Source: Bacteroidota bacterium (lineage in GTDB: Bacteria; Bacteroidota; Rhodothermia; Balneolales; Balneolaceae). From it: a stretch of DNA of 44,934 bases. Below the pieces are notes generated by a model that was given only the letters and a program-made list of their open reading frames with translations, did no database searches and had not been told where the DNA came from. The DNA lies in the NCBI GenBank assembly GCA_027621355.1, contig JAQCBZ010000011.1, forward strand, positions 1-44,934, written 5' to 3'. Positions 34,273 through 43,890 of this stretch are shown here, piece by piece (the stretch's first letter is position 1; each line of letters starts with the position of its first letter). The position numbers and the translations under genes are program-made.

Positions 34273-35376
34273 TTACACATCCATAAATTGCTCGATGGGG
34301 ACATGATTTTTGAATAACTCGATGGCTCGATTCACTTTCCACTGTGTGTTGGTGTTAATCTTTACCTCAATCCGACTAATCATCACAACAGCATCATAGG
34401 TTTCATATCGCGTTGCAAGGATTGGGATTCGGTTATCTGTGATATAGGGGTGATCAAACTCGTCGGGGGTGTATTGTGAGCCATCGCGACCATCCCCTGT
34501 GACCACAATACCTGCTATCGGTACGCGATCCAGTTCAAGTTCTCGGCTTTTTTCAATCATATATTCTAGGGATTCTTTGAAACGGTGTGGGTTCACAACT
34601 AGTAAGATGCCATCCAAATGATCGACTAAATCGATATCAATCAACGATCCAGCAAGATAGTCTTGCACCTTGTTGAGCAACCCTTCTGGGTGCAACAAAC
34701 ATCGACCTCGAATCGCATCCTGAACCGTATAAAGAATAGGATACGACAGAGTGGGATCATAAGGAATGTAGCCTAGAACCGGGACGCCAAGACGTGTTAG
34801 ACGAGGCCCAAGAATGGCTTGAATCTCCTCCATTTTCTCTTGTTTCACCTTATTAATAATGACCCCATGGACAGGCACTCCTGCTTTTTCGAAAAGTGCG
34901 AGATTGAGTGTGATTTGATCAAGAGTATTACCAATTCCCCCTTCGACCACTAGTATCGCTCGTGAGCCGAGCACTTTGGCGACTTCGGCGTTGGAGAGGT
35001 CAACGACGCTTCCCACACCTACGTGACCCGTTCCTTCAAAGATTACCACATCATGAATGGATTGAAGGTGTCTAGCTGCATAAAGTATATCTTCTTTGAA
35101 GTCAAAACCCGAGGGATCTTGGAGGTATTGCTTTGTGACGCCAGATGCCAAGATGACCGGACTATGCATCTTTGGCTCAAGTTCAAAATCGAGGAGCTTT
35201 TCAAACAGCACGCAATCCTTATCGGCCATTTTGCCGTTGACTTCCACATGCTTTTGACCAATCGGTTTGCAATACCCTACATTGTAACCCTTAGCTTGAA
35301 GGTTGGCAGCCAATCCTAGGGTTGTGGTGGTCTTACCCTGATGCTGACCTGTTCCGGCGACAAAGAAAATGGGCAT
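34273..35376 (-). CDS. BioD-like P-loop protein with DRTGG domain
   Basis: Residues 1-210 form a dethiobiotin-synthetase-like NTPase with Walker A GTGQHQGKTTTTLG (about residues 8-21) and a KPIGQK motif. Residues about 215-320 are a DRTGG domain. This pair is the N-terminal half of long phosphotransacetylases (Pta), but the catalytic PTA domain is absent, so it is a stand-alone regulator-like protein. Similar stand-alone proteins occur widely but their role is not known. The Walker motif supports nucleotide binding. It lies at the head of a leftward group with the sugar dehydrogenase. Confidence 0.82.
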   Translation of the reverse strand: MPIFFVAGTGQHQGKTTTTLGLAANLQAKGYNVGYCKPIGQKHVEVNGKMADKDCVLFEKLLDFELEPKMHSPVILASGVTKQYLQDPSGFDFKEDILYAARHLQSIHDVVIFEGTGHVGVGSVVDLSNAEVAKVLGSRAILVVEGGIGNTLDQITLNLALFEKAGVPVHGVIINKVKQEKMEEIQAILGPRLTRLGVPVLGYIPYDPTLSYPILYTVQDAIRGRCLLHPEGLLNKVQDYLAGSLIDIDLVDHLDGILLVVNPHRFKESLEYMIEKSRELELDRVPIAGIVVTGDGRDGSQYTPDEFDHPYITDNRIPILATRYETYDAVVMISRIEVKINTNTQWKVNRAIELFKNHVPIEQFMDV

Positions 35377-35391
35377 TTGGTAGGGTGTTGA

Positions 35392-35991
35392 CTATTGAGC
35401 AAGCTCTATCTTGAAAGGTACTTTGAGTGACTCCCAATGCAAAAAGGCTGTTGCACCTGATGGGGTAATGGCATCAAATCCATAGAGCAGCCATTCCTGA
35501 AACGGTGCTTGGGCCGGGGCAACGGTGATACGCAACGCATCTTCATCCGCATTATAGCCAAAGCTTCCCCATTGATTAGACTCATTGTTGAAGGCAATCA
35601 CCCACTCATCGGCTGAGGGGAACATATGAATCCCATACGTGCCTGCAGGTAAGGATTCGCCCTCTATCAAAAGATCTTGATTGGTGGAAAAGGTCGTGTT
35701 TTCGTTCGCTCCTGCTCTCCATGGAGTCGCCTCGTCATCCTCAGGCGAGACATAGGGGACCAACTCTCCCCAAATCGTCCTGCCTTTGACCGCTGGACGT
35801 CCAAAAGTAAACGTGAGCTCCGCTGTATCGCCCACATACTGTGTGATTTTAGCCGTTTGACTAGCGCGCACCTCCGTTTCCTGTGCCACTGCAGCGGCTG
35901 GGAAAAGCTGAATTATCACAAACAAAGCGCTTAATGTTGTGGCGGCAATTATTGACTTGAAAGAGGGAATACTGGGTGAAATTTGGGCCAT
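35392..35991 (-). CDS. DUF2911 family secreted protein
   Basis: About 199 residues with a signal peptide (SIIAATTLSALFVIIQLF ... AVAQ) and the DUF2911 core: SQTAKITQYVGDTAELTFTF, GRPAVKGRTIWGELVPY, GENENTTF-like (here GANENTTFSTNQDLLIEG) and LPAGTYGIHMFP. The family is common in Bacteroidota and its function is unknown. I chose ATG 35991 (MAQISPSIPS); the longer frame to 36054 adds 21 residues ahead of the signal. It ends 15 bases before the BioD-like gene in the same direction. Confidence 0.85.
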   Translation of the reverse strand: MAQISPSIPSFKSIIAATTLSALFVIIQLFPAAAVAQETEVRASQTAKITQYVGDTAELTFTFGRPAVKGRTIWGELVPYVSPEDDEATPWRAGANENTTFSTNQDLLIEGESLPAGTYGIHMFPSADEWVIAFNNESNQWGSFGYNADEDALRITVAPAQAPFQEWLLYGFDAITPSGATAFLHWESLKVPFKIELAQ

Positions 35992-36067
35992 GTGTGGAGA
36001 CTCATCGTTGGGTGTTAAAATTTGACTTGACTGTGTGTCTGCACATAGGTCCATGCGTCTTCACAGC

Positions 36068-37270
36068 TCAATTTGGTTTCATCCTCAGTTTAATAAAGAT
36101 TGAGGAGAAAAGGGTCAATCCAGCAATCGTATATATCGCGACCTCCATAGAGATTGTATCGGCCAGGATGCCTGTGAGAATCGCTCCAAAGACATACCCA
36201 AGATCTCGCCATAATCGGAAGATGCCAATCGAGGACGCACGCTGTTGAGGGTGCGTATTATCGGCAATGGCGGCGAGAAAAGTGGGGTAGACTGCGGCGG
36301 TACCAAGCCCCAAGATCACGCTTAAAAGAGTCATGGAAGCAAACGTCGAGGCAAGAGGAAATCCAGCAATCGCAATGGCTTGACCTAGCATTCCCCAGAA
36401 TAGGATCTGTTTCTTGGGCAGTTTATCGGCTGCGGCTCCCGTAAACAATTGCCCCAGCCCCCACACTGCAGGATAAATGGCAACCAGGGTGGCAATTTCC
36501 TGAATGGAGAACCCTTTTGAGGCTAACAAAAGCGGAAAGATTCCCCAAATCATCCCGTCATTGAGGTTGTTAATTAAACCCGCTTGTGTAATGGAACCAA
36601 GATTTGGGTGTTTGAATGTGGTTTCACGGAAAATATTTGTGAGCATCGGTTGTGTGGACGATTTTGTCTCAGCCTGAACATGACCTGCCGTGTCTTTGAC
36701 AAACAGAAGCGTCAAGAAAAAGCCTGCAACAACAAATCCTATGCCGAGGTAAAATGGAACCGGGCGTAGTCCGTACTCCGAGGCCAACCAGCCCGTTAGG
36801 AACGCAACGAGACCTACCGCCATATACCCTGCCGATTCATTAAACCCCATGGCCAGCCCTCGCTGTTTTTCGCCTACGAGGTCAATTTTCATCACTACTG
36901 TACTACTCCAGGCCAAGCCTTGATTAATGCCCAACAACACATTTGCAGCTATAACCCACCCCCACGAAGGGGCAAACATCAACATGAGCGGAACAGGCGC
37001 ACCCACAATCCATCCTATCAGAAGCAGGTTTTTTCGGCCAATCTGGTTGGCAAATGCTCCTGCATAGTAGTTGCTCAGGGCTTTGGTCAATCCAAAGACA
37101 GCAATGAATGACAAAATGGCTGTTTTGGCTGCAAGACCAAACTCCTGCTCGGCAAGTTCGGGTAGAATCGCTCGCTCAAGGCCTACCATCCCTCCGACGA
37201 ATGCATTAATCAGAACAAGAAGTGAAAACTGTACGCCGTTTTGCCGGAGTCCTAATGTGGGTTGGGTCAT
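36068..37270 (-). CDS. MFS transporter
   Basis: A 400-residue 12-TM carrier, with AGAFANQIGRKNLLLIGWIV as motif A between TM2 and TM3 and AAADKLPKKQILFWGM as its second-half counterpart. The closest general type is the sugar or drug efflux carriers (arabinose-efflux permease-like). Substrate not assignable. It is divergent from aminopeptidase P; the 111-base gap holds TATAC-N6-GTATA (37321-37336). Confidence 0.82.
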   Translation of the reverse strand: MTQPTLGLRQNGVQFSLLVLINAFVGGMVGLERAILPELAEQEFGLAAKTAILSFIAVFGLTKALSNYYAGAFANQIGRKNLLLIGWIVGAPVPLMLMFAPSWGWVIAANVLLGINQGLAWSSTVVMKIDLVGEKQRGLAMGFNESAGYMAVGLVAFLTGWLASEYGLRPVPFYLGIGFVVAGFFLTLLFVKDTAGHVQAETKSSTQPMLTNIFRETTFKHPNLGSITQAGLINNLNDGMIWGIFPLLLASKGFSIQEIATLVAIYPAVWGLGQLFTGAAADKLPKKQILFWGMLGQAIAIAGFPLASTFASMTLLSVILGLGTAAVYPTFLAAIADNTHPQQRASSIGIFRLWRDLGYVFGAILTGILADTISMEVAIYTIAGLTLFSSIFIKLRMKPN

Positions 37271-37320
37271 ATTTGGGGAATGGGGGAAACCTGAAATCTC
37301 GGTTTAAGCATAAAATTGAA

Positions 37321-37336
37321 TATACTAGGATGTATA
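37321..37336. promoter_or_regulatory. Short inverted repeat between divergent genes
   Basis: TATAC (37321-37325) and GTATA (37332-37336) form an inverted repeat with a six-base spacer, midway between the MFS and aminopeptidase P start codons. It could be an operator or overlap a -10 element (TATACT at 37321-37326). The repeat is short, so chance is possible. Confidence 0.25.
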
Positions 37337-37381
37337 GACTTGGTCTTCCTGTCCAAGTAAACAAACCCGAATATCCTTGAT

Positions 37382-38866
37382 ATGAAACGATTCATCACAC
37401 TATACTTTCTTTTATTTCTGACCCTCTCCAGCATGGGTCAATCAACGTGGAACGAGTCCATTGAGATGGAAGAGCGACCCTATTTTACAGAACATTTTTC
37501 TGTTGAGGAATTTGCTGAGAGACGTGTTAGTGTTTATGAAGCGATTGGGAGTCAGGGAGTCGCGTTGATTCAAGGGGCGCCCATGCCCATGGGATTTGAA
37601 GCATTTCGCCAGAATAATGAGTTCTATTACCTATCAGGTATTGAATCCCCATTTGCCTACCTCTTGCTGGATGGCGCCTTGCAAGAGGCAACCGTGTATG
37701 TACAAGATCGCAACGAACGACGGGAGTATAATGAGGGGAAAATGTTGTCATATCAGGATGCAGAGCTTATTAAAACACTCTCTGGGATTGATCATGTGAA
37801 ACATGTTGGTGAGTTTAGAGACGACATTGCCGCTTTGAATCGTACCTCGAGCTCCCTACAATGGTACACACCCATGAGTGCCTATGAGAATCTTAAGGTG
37901 ACACGCTCTATGGCACGACGCACCTTGGCAGATCGTGAGTTAGACCCAATGGATGATCGACCAGGGAGGCATGTCGAGTTTATCGCTCATTTACAGGATA
38001 TGACCCCAACCGTAGAGTGGCAAAATCTAGACCCTATCATTGATGAACTTCGAAAGATCAAAAGTGAAGCTGAAATTGAGCTCATTGAGTGGTCTACGCA
38101 TCTGCAAGGTGAAGCAATTTTAGAAGCGATGCGCTCGACGAAACCTGGCGTTACAGCCAACGAACTAGAGGCTACCTCACGTTATATTTTTTGGAAAAAT
38201 GGGATAGAGGAGGAAGCTTATTATGCTTTGATCCATGTGGGTCCTGACGCCTACATGAATCACTACCACAACTCTCAACGACCTGCTCGTCCTGGGGATA
38301 TGATCTTGATGGACTATGGGCCTGTGTACAAGTACTACACCAGCGATATGGCGCGCATGTGGCCCGTGGATGGAGTCTTCAACCCTGTGCAACGCGAATT
38401 GTATACATTTTATTTAGAGCTTTATGAAGCTATTCTGGAGAATATTGAGATCGGACTTACGCCCCAGCAGGTGTATCAAAATGCATTGGACGATTTTGAT
38501 GAGGTCTTCCCAACCTTGACGTTCACCCATGAACATCACAAAGAGGCCGCCATCGCATTTGTAGATTCCTACCGCGAAAGAGCCTTGAATCCACGCACAG
38601 GGCTCGGCCACGGTGTTGGGATGGCTGTCCACGATGTAGGCGACTATAGCAAACCTATTGAACCTGGAATGGTCTTTGTGATAGAGCCTCAATTTCGGAT
38701 TCCAGAGGAGAGGGTGTATGTACGCCTTGAGGACATGATTATTATCCGCGAAGATGGTCCTGATGTGATTACGGATCGTTATCCAAGGGATATGAAAAGT
38801 ATCGAGGCTATTATGCGCGAAGAGGGGATGCTACAGCGGTTTGATGTGAAGCCCGATCTGTATTAA
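37382..38866 (+). CDS. Secreted Xaa-Pro aminopeptidase (aminopeptidase P, M24B)
   Basis: A 494-residue protein with a signal peptide (FITLYFLLFLTLSSMG), an N-terminal creatinase-like domain (about residues 45-200), and the pita-bread catalytic domain. Metal ligands are visible: Asp in LMDYGPVYKYYTSDMAR (two Asp), His in GLGHGVGMAVHDVG, Glu in FVIEPQFR and Glu in VRLEDMIII. It removes an N-terminal residue preceding proline. It is probably periplasmic and serves peptide nutrition. The stop lies seven bases from the convergent mnmE stop. Confidence 0.93.
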   Translation: MKRFITLYFLLFLTLSSMGQSTWNESIEMEERPYFTEHFSVEEFAERRVSVYEAIGSQGVALIQGAPMPMGFEAFRQNNEFYYLSGIESPFAYLLLDGALQEATVYVQDRNERREYNEGKMLSYQDAELIKTLSGIDHVKHVGEFRDDIAALNRTSSSLQWYTPMSAYENLKVTRSMARRTLADRELDPMDDRPGRHVEFIAHLQDMTPTVEWQNLDPIIDELRKIKSEAEIELIEWSTHLQGEAILEAMRSTKPGVTANELEATSRYIFWKNGIEEEAYYALIHVGPDAYMNHYHNSQRPARPGDMILMDYGPVYKYYTSDMARMWPVDGVFNPVQRELYTFYLELYEAILENIEIGLTPQQVYQNALDDFDEVFPTLTFTHEHHKEAAIAFVDSYRERALNPRTGLGHGVGMAVHDVGDYSKPIEPGMVFVIEPQFRIPEERVYVRLEDMIIIREDGPDVITDRYPRDMKSIEAIMREEGMLQRFDVKPDLY

Positions 38867-38873
38867 ATGGAAG

Positions 38874-40295
38874 TTATTTCCCGATACAGAATCGGCTGAA
38901 GATCGAGTCCAACACATCCTCATTGGAGATGGCTCCCGTAATGAGCCCAAACTGTTGAATGGCTCCACGCAAATCAATGGCAATGAGGTCCCCGGGTAGA
39001 GATTGATCAAGTCCTTGGATAGCTGACTGGATGTGCGCCCGTGCTTCCGTGAGCGCTTGACGGTGGCGGCTAGACGTGACCAGCGTAGTCTCTTCGTTGA
39101 GATACTCGGCTTGAAGGGTGCGCTCAATCATGAGATCAGAAAGGGCTCCGAGTCGTGACGCATCAGGGGTGGTGAGGTCAAGCGCTAGATCCCAGTTGGC
39201 AAAATCTAAGGTGGGGTCTTTCGCAAGGTCTTGATGCGTCAATACGCGAATGACGGGAGCTTTGGCTTCCACCATAGTCTCCTGCAGGGTGATCTCTTCG
39301 GGACCTAATGGTTTAGACTGATCTTTGACCCACAAAATGAGGTCGGCATCGCGCATGGCGGCTTGGGATCTCTTGACCCCTTCAGCCTCAATATCATCGG
39401 TCGTCTGGCGAATGCCAGCCGTGTCAATTAACCGAAAATAGACGCCATCAATGGAGAAATCAGCCTCGACGGTGTCTCGAGTTGTTCCTGCAGTGGGTGA
39501 AACAATCGCACGGTTCTGGCCTATCAATGCATTTAGAAGCGTCGATTTGCCCGCATTCGGTTGCCCTAAAATGGCGGTTTTGATCCCATCGCGAATCAGG
39601 CGTCCCGTTTCGTACGTGTCTAAAAGATGAGCACACCCTTGGTCTAGTTCTGTGAGCAGTGCTTGCAATCGTTCTTTATCGGCGAATTCCACATCCTCTT
39701 CCGAAAAATCAAGCTCTAGCTCCACCATCGCTGTCGTATCGATAAGTGCCTGCCTGAACGCATGTACTTTTTCACCCAAAGCGCCTGTCAACTGCTGACG
39801 TGCTGCACGAAGACCTTGCTCGCTCTTGGCATGGATCATCTCTGCCACTGCCTCCGCTTGAGAGAGATCCATCTTGCCATTCATAAACGAGCGGTGAGTG
39901 AATTCACCAGGCTTTGCTGCATCCAACCCGGCAGCAAGTAACGCTTCAAACACCGATTGTGTCACTAAATACCCACCATGACATGTGATTTCGACACTGT
40001 CTTCTCCTGTAAAACTAGCTGGCGCCACAAACTTTGTCACCATGACCTCGTCCACAAACTGTTGCCTCACAGGGTGGACTAACTTTGCATAATGGACCGT
40101 ATGACTGGGCGCTTGGGTGAGCTTATCTGATTTGAAGCATGCCTGAACTCGCTCAAACACCCCACGTCCTGAGGCCCGAATGACAGAGAGACCTGCATTA
40201 CCAGGCGCCGTGGCGATGGCGACAATCGCAGGCCCTTGAGTGATCGTGTCAGACGGCGAATCTAGATTGTGATGTGAACCCTCGTTACTTGACAT
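38874..40295 (-). CDS. mnmE: tRNA modification GTPase MnmE
   Basis: MnmE, with MnmG, installs the cmnm5 group on U34 of tRNA. At 473 residues it has the N-terminal folate-binding domain (IVAIATAPGNAGLSVIRASG), a helical domain, the G domain with GQPNAGKSTLLNALIG (P-loop), GTTRDTVE (G2), DTAGIR (G3), and the terminal FCIGK carrying the essential Cys. Its start overlaps the end of the POT transporter gene by 11 bases, which suggests translational coupling. Confidence 0.97.
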   Translation of the reverse strand: MSSNEGSHHNLDSPSDTITQGPAIVAIATAPGNAGLSVIRASGRGVFERVQACFKSDKLTQAPSHTVHYAKLVHPVRQQFVDEVMVTKFVAPASFTGEDSVEITCHGGYLVTQSVFEALLAAGLDAAKPGEFTHRSFMNGKMDLSQAEAVAEMIHAKSEQGLRAARQQLTGALGEKVHAFRQALIDTTAMVELELDFSEEDVEFADKERLQALLTELDQGCAHLLDTYETGRLIRDGIKTAILGQPNAGKSTLLNALIGQNRAIVSPTAGTTRDTVEADFSIDGVYFRLIDTAGIRQTTDDIEAEGVKRSQAAMRDADLILWVKDQSKPLGPEEITLQETMVEAKAPVIRVLTHQDLAKDPTLDFANWDLALDLTTPDASRLGALSDLMIERTLQAEYLNEETTLVTSSRHRQALTEARAHIQSAIQGLDQSLPGDLIAIDLRGAIQQFGLITGAISNEDVLDSIFSRFCIGK

Positions 40296-41775
40296 CCCCC
40301 ATTAACTTCTGGACAAACGGTGAGGCAAGTAATGCAACCAGTCCCGCACCGCCTACAAACATGGCCACTTGACCAAACAATGCAGTAGGAGCAGCTGATT
40401 CTAGCGTTCCGGCAAGCAGTCCTGCGATGAGATTACCCAAGGCAGCGGCTACAAACCAAATACCCATCATTTGACCTACACGATTTTTGGGTGCGAGTTT
40501 TGTCATGGATGAAAGACCCACAGGCGACAAACATAACTCACCACAAGTGTGGAAAAAGTAGGTAACAACGAGCCAACTCATCCCAACTTGATTGGTTGCG
40601 CTCGCATTGGCAGATCCCCAGGACAAAACAAAGAAACCTAACGCAAGCCCGAGTAAACCCATCGCAAATTTCACAGGAATTGGAGGGTTGGCGTGCATTC
40701 GATCGAGTGTCGTCCAGAGGATGCCGAACAAGGGGGCCAAAAGGATAATAAAGAAGGAGTTCACAGACTGTAACCAACTTGGAGGTACGTCAAAGGTGCC
40801 TAATGACAGGTCTGTAAGCTCACGCGCGAAGAGATTCATCGACGATCCCGCCTGCTCAAATCCTGACCAAAACAACGCTGCAAGGATGAACAGCCAAAAA
40901 ATGACCCCCAATCGCTTCTTTTCCTCGCCATTATGCCCACCAAAAAAGGTGACATAGGCAAAATATCCCAGGGTAATTAAGACGGCGACCACACCAAGAT
41001 TGGCCGCAATTGAGGTAATCTCAAGATTCACCGCGCCCGTGCCAATAAGGCTCCCAAGTGTGATGATACCAGCAGCAAACACGGAAGCAATCGCATAGAA
41101 TGAACGGGATCGTTTGGCTACTGTCTCCGGTGCATCTTCAGTGACAAACTCACCTGCTGTACCCATCCAAGACTCACCCCATTTGAAAAAGATGAGACCC
41201 AACACCATACCAATCCCAGCCAGCCCAAAGCCAAAATGCCAATGGGTTTCGGCAAGCCATCCACAGAGCAGCGGCCCTGCGAAGCCCCCAATATTAATCC
41301 CCATGTAAAAAATGGAAAAACCAGCATCGCGTCTTGCTCCACCTTCGGGGTAGAGATCCCCAACCACGGTGCTCACATTGGGCTTGAGTAGGCCTGTCCC
41401 CACAACAATGAGAGCAAGGCCTGCAAAAAATGTCGCATCACTTGGGATCGCCATGCTAAAATGACCCAACGCGATAATGATTCCACCAATGAAAACAGCC
41501 TTTCGTTGTCCCCAGAGATTATCCGCAACCCATCCGCCTGGGAGTGAAAGGATGTACACAAAAAACGTGTAGAGTCCATATATCGCCGTGGCTTCGGCAA
41601 CGCCAAGACCCATCCCTGGATTGGCGCCTACGGTTTCTGCCGTCATATAGAGGACCAGCAGGGCTCGCATTCCGTAGTAACTGAAACGCTCCCATAATTC
41701 GGTAAAGAACAGCGCCGCTAGACCTTTTGGGTGTCCAAAGAACGATGTGTCCTCTGTGGCTATAGAGTTTTGCAT
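40285..41775 (-). CDS. POT family proton-dependent peptide transporter
   Basis: About 496 residues, 12-14 transmembrane segments, with the signature ELWERFSYYGMRALLVLYM near the N terminus (ExxERFxYYG), the second PTR2 signature region (FSIFYMGINIGGFAGPLLCG), and the EQ-containing helix (SGFEQAGSSMNLFARE). It imports di- and tripeptides with protons. I chose ATG 41775 (MQNSIATEDTSFFG); the frame to 41826 runs into the preceding terminator. It overlaps mnmE by 11 bases. Confidence 0.93.
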   Translation of the reverse strand: MQNSIATEDTSFFGHPKGLAALFFTELWERFSYYGMRALLVLYMTAETVGANPGMGLGVAEATAIYGLYTFFVYILSLPGGWVADNLWGQRKAVFIGGIIIALGHFSMAIPSDATFFAGLALIVVGTGLLKPNVSTVVGDLYPEGGARRDAGFSIFYMGINIGGFAGPLLCGWLAETHWHFGFGLAGIGMVLGLIFFKWGESWMGTAGEFVTEDAPETVAKRSRSFYAIASVFAAGIITLGSLIGTGAVNLEITSIAANLGVVAVLITLGYFAYVTFFGGHNGEEKKRLGVIFWLFILAALFWSGFEQAGSSMNLFARELTDLSLGTFDVPPSWLQSVNSFFIILLAPLFGILWTTLDRMHANPPIPVKFAMGLLGLALGFFVLSWGSANASATNQVGMSWLVVTYFFHTCGELCLSPVGLSSMTKLAPKNRVGQMMGIWFVAAALGNLIAGLLAGTLESAAPTALFGQVAMFVGGAGLVALLASPFVQKLMGDVK

Positions 41776-41813
41776 AATCTGTTTGACAAAGTTGCGGGGA
41801 ATCCTTCGAAAAC

Positions 41814-41844
41814 AAAAAAGGGGCACTGTCCGTCAGCACCCCTT
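41814..41844 (-). terminator. Intrinsic terminator after the Spy/CpxP-like gene
   Basis: On the minus strand AAGGGG (from 41844) pairs with CCCCTT (to 41818) with an inner CTG/CAG stem, followed by TTTTTTG (plus-strand A-run 41814-41819). It lies between the Spy/CpxP-like gene and the POT start at 41775, so it either ends the former transcript or attenuates the latter. Nothing else of note is seen in 41845-41988. Confidence 0.75.
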
Positions 41845-41988
41845 CCATAGAACATTATGCAAATGTAACCGATTGCCAACGAACCACCAAGCTTGGCAGT
41901 GGAGTCAAGCGCTGTAGGCGGTCCTAACTAGGCTCATCGGCAAAGGTAAGCGCTCGTTTTCGAGGCAACCTCTTCGCACTTCGTTTGA

Positions 41989-42627
41989 TTAGTACATCAT
42001 TTTGTGCTTTTTGTGCATGTCTTGACGATGCTCGTAAACTTTCTTCACCATTTTGGCACGGCGCACAGGTGCGTTCTCACGCTCAGCTGCCATTCTTGCC
42101 CATGGCATTTGGTCAAATCGAACTTGTTGATCTTCAGTGAGCATGGCACGGACGTCCATACGTAGATCCCACTCTAGTTTTTTGATGTCTGCCTCCAATT
42201 GATGCATGGAATCAATGAGCTTTTTTGCTTCCTTTTCATTGATTTCTGAGCCTGTGGAGACGGTTTTGAGCCGAGCCTTGGCTTCATTCAGTTGGTTTTT
42301 GAGGGGTAGTCGCTTCTCCATGACGTCCAAGCGTAACTCTTTGATCTGTTCACGTTGCTCAGGATTCAGCCAGGATTGCATCCGGGATTCTGCACCACGC
42401 ACTGTGTTTGTGGTGGCACTTTCACGTCGTTGTGTCATCTGTTCGCGAAGCGCTTCACGTTGCTCTGGTGTGAGGTTTTGGAGTCGTTCACGCATCTCTT
42501 CTCGTTGCTCTTGGCTCAACTGTTGGCCGCGTTGTCGTTGTTGAGCTTCGACTGGCTGAGCGATAACGGAGCCAACCAGTAATCCTATAAATAGGAGTGG
42601 GAATGATTTATGGAATAGGTTTTTCAT
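41989..42627 (-). CDS. Spy/CpxP-like periplasmic protein, Gln/Arg-rich
   Basis: A 212-residue protein with a signal peptide ending near VIAQPVEAQ, then heptad-like repeats of the type LTPEQREALREQMTQRRES and NPEQREQIKEL. Residues about 35-180 are predicted to be long charged helices. The segment LTEDQQVRFDQMP matches the LTxxQ motif of Spy/CpxP envelope-stress chaperones and their metal-resistance relatives. It may bind misfolded proteins or metals, but no partner regulator is nearby. The C terminus is strongly basic and Met/His-rich (MHKKHKMMY). Confidence 0.72.
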   Translation of the reverse strand: MKNLFHKSFPLLFIGLLVGSVIAQPVEAQQRQRGQQLSQEQREEMRERLQNLTPEQREALREQMTQRRESATTNTVRGAESRMQSWLNPEQREQIKELRLDVMEKRLPLKNQLNEAKARLKTVSTGSEINEKEAKKLIDSMHQLEADIKKLEWDLRMDVRAMLTEDQQVRFDQMPWARMAAERENAPVRRAKMVKKVYEHRQDMHKKHKMMY

Positions 42628-42753
42628 AACTTTGATGTCATTTTGTTTTAATAGTTGTCTACTCTGTAAGGCACGGGTTCGATGATGTTCTATAATGTGT
42701 GAGACAGTCCATTAACGCAGCAACACCCTATTATTGTATATGAGTTCTACCTT

Positions 42754-43839
42754 ATGATTGCATTTCTTACCCTCGCTGGGTTTGTCTTATTAATTGGGGG
42801 CGCTGAAATCCTCGTGCGTGGCGCATCAGGCCTAGCACAATCCTTTCGGTTGAGTAAGGTCGTGATTGGATTAACCGTTGTCTCTTTTGGCACCTCAGCG
42901 CCTGAATTTGCCGTGAGTTTGCAGTCAGGCTTTGCCGGCCAACCAGACATTTTGATGGGGAATGTGATTGGTTCCAATATTGCCAACGTGCTACTTATCC
43001 TTGGGTTAACCTCCATTTTTGTACCACTCATTGTCCATGAATCTTTAATCCGTATGGATGTCCCTATTATGGTGGGGCTCTCCGGACTCTTATACGTACT
43101 TGCACTGGATGGTCAATTGGTGAGGCTTGAGAGCGCCTTTCTAGCAGCCTTGCTATTCGCTTACCTAGGTTTGCTCGTTTGGATGAATAAGAAGGGAAAG
43201 GGACCCGCTGTCGACCTCAGCCAAGCGGCTGAACAAGACCAACCGACACCCATCTGGAAAGATCTTCTCTATATCACTCTTGGCCTCGTGGGTTTGGTCC
43301 TAGGCGCGCGTTGGTTGGTGGCAGGAGCGGTGGATGTCGCAGAGTATTTTGGGGTAAGTGAATTGATCATAGGGATCACCATTGTGGCTATAGGCACCTC
43401 GCTACCGGAGTTGGCCACCTCTATTGTAGCGGCTTTCAAAGGGGAAAAAGACATTGCTGTAGGTAATGTCGTAGGAAGTAATATCATGAATATTCTCGTG
43501 GTACTCGGCGTGTCTGGAGCCATTTTACCCGTAGATATACCTATTCAAGTCTCATCCACCCGCATCGATCTTCCATTTATGCTCATTGTGGCGGCTTGTT
43601 GCTTTCCAGTCATGCTCGGTGGCTTTACCATTCACCGTTGGGAAGGTGCGTTATTTTTTGCATGGTTCGTAGCCTTTATGGTGTATTCTGTGTTGAGTGT
43701 CAAGGCCCCTGAGATTGCGGCATCAATGGAATTCTGGACCTATCGAGTGGCTGGACCACTGACGCTTTTGGCCATTTTTGGAGGAGGTTTTGCGAACTAC
43801 TGGATGGATCGGAAAAAAAACCTCTCTGCGTCTGACTGA
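42754..43839 (+). CDS. Calcium/sodium antiporter, CaCA family (YrbG-like)
   Basis: A 361-residue protein with two inverted sets of five transmembrane helices. Each set carries an alpha repeat: VSFGTSAPEFAVS with GSNIANVLLILG, and VAIGTSLPELATSI with GSNIMNILVVLG. These acidic (Glu) motifs bind Ca2+ and Na+. The stop codon lies inside a 14-base tandem repeat (43827-43877), so the last residues (LSASD) come from the first repeat unit. TATAAT at 42691-42696 could be its -10 element. Confidence 0.93.
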   Translation: MIAFLTLAGFVLLIGGAEILVRGASGLAQSFRLSKVVIGLTVVSFGTSAPEFAVSLQSGFAGQPDILMGNVIGSNIANVLLILGLTSIFVPLIVHESLIRMDVPIMVGLSGLLYVLALDGQLVRLESAFLAALLFAYLGLLVWMNKKGKGPAVDLSQAAEQDQPTPIWKDLLYITLGLVGLVLGARWLVAGAVDVAEYFGVSELIIGITIVAIGTSLPELATSIVAAFKGEKDIAVGNVVGSNIMNILVVLGVSGAILPVDIPIQVSSTRIDLPFMLIVAACCFPVMLGGFTIHRWEGALFFAWFVAFMVYSVLSVKAPEIAASMEFWTYRVAGPLTLLAIFGGGFANYWMDRKKNLSASD

Positions 43840-43877
43840 GTGCTTCTGGCTAAGTGCGTCTGACTGACTGCGCTTGC
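43827..43877. repeat. 14-bp tandem repeat spanning the antiporter stop
   Basis: Three adjacent copies run TGCGTCTGACTGAG (43827-43840), TGCTTCTGGCTAAG (43841-43854) and TGCGTCTGACTGAC (43855-43868), followed by a decayed fourth (TGCGCTTGC). Units one and three are nearly identical. The stop codon of the antiporter is in unit one. Confidence 0.8.
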
Positions 43878-43890
43878 AACCTGCGAATTA

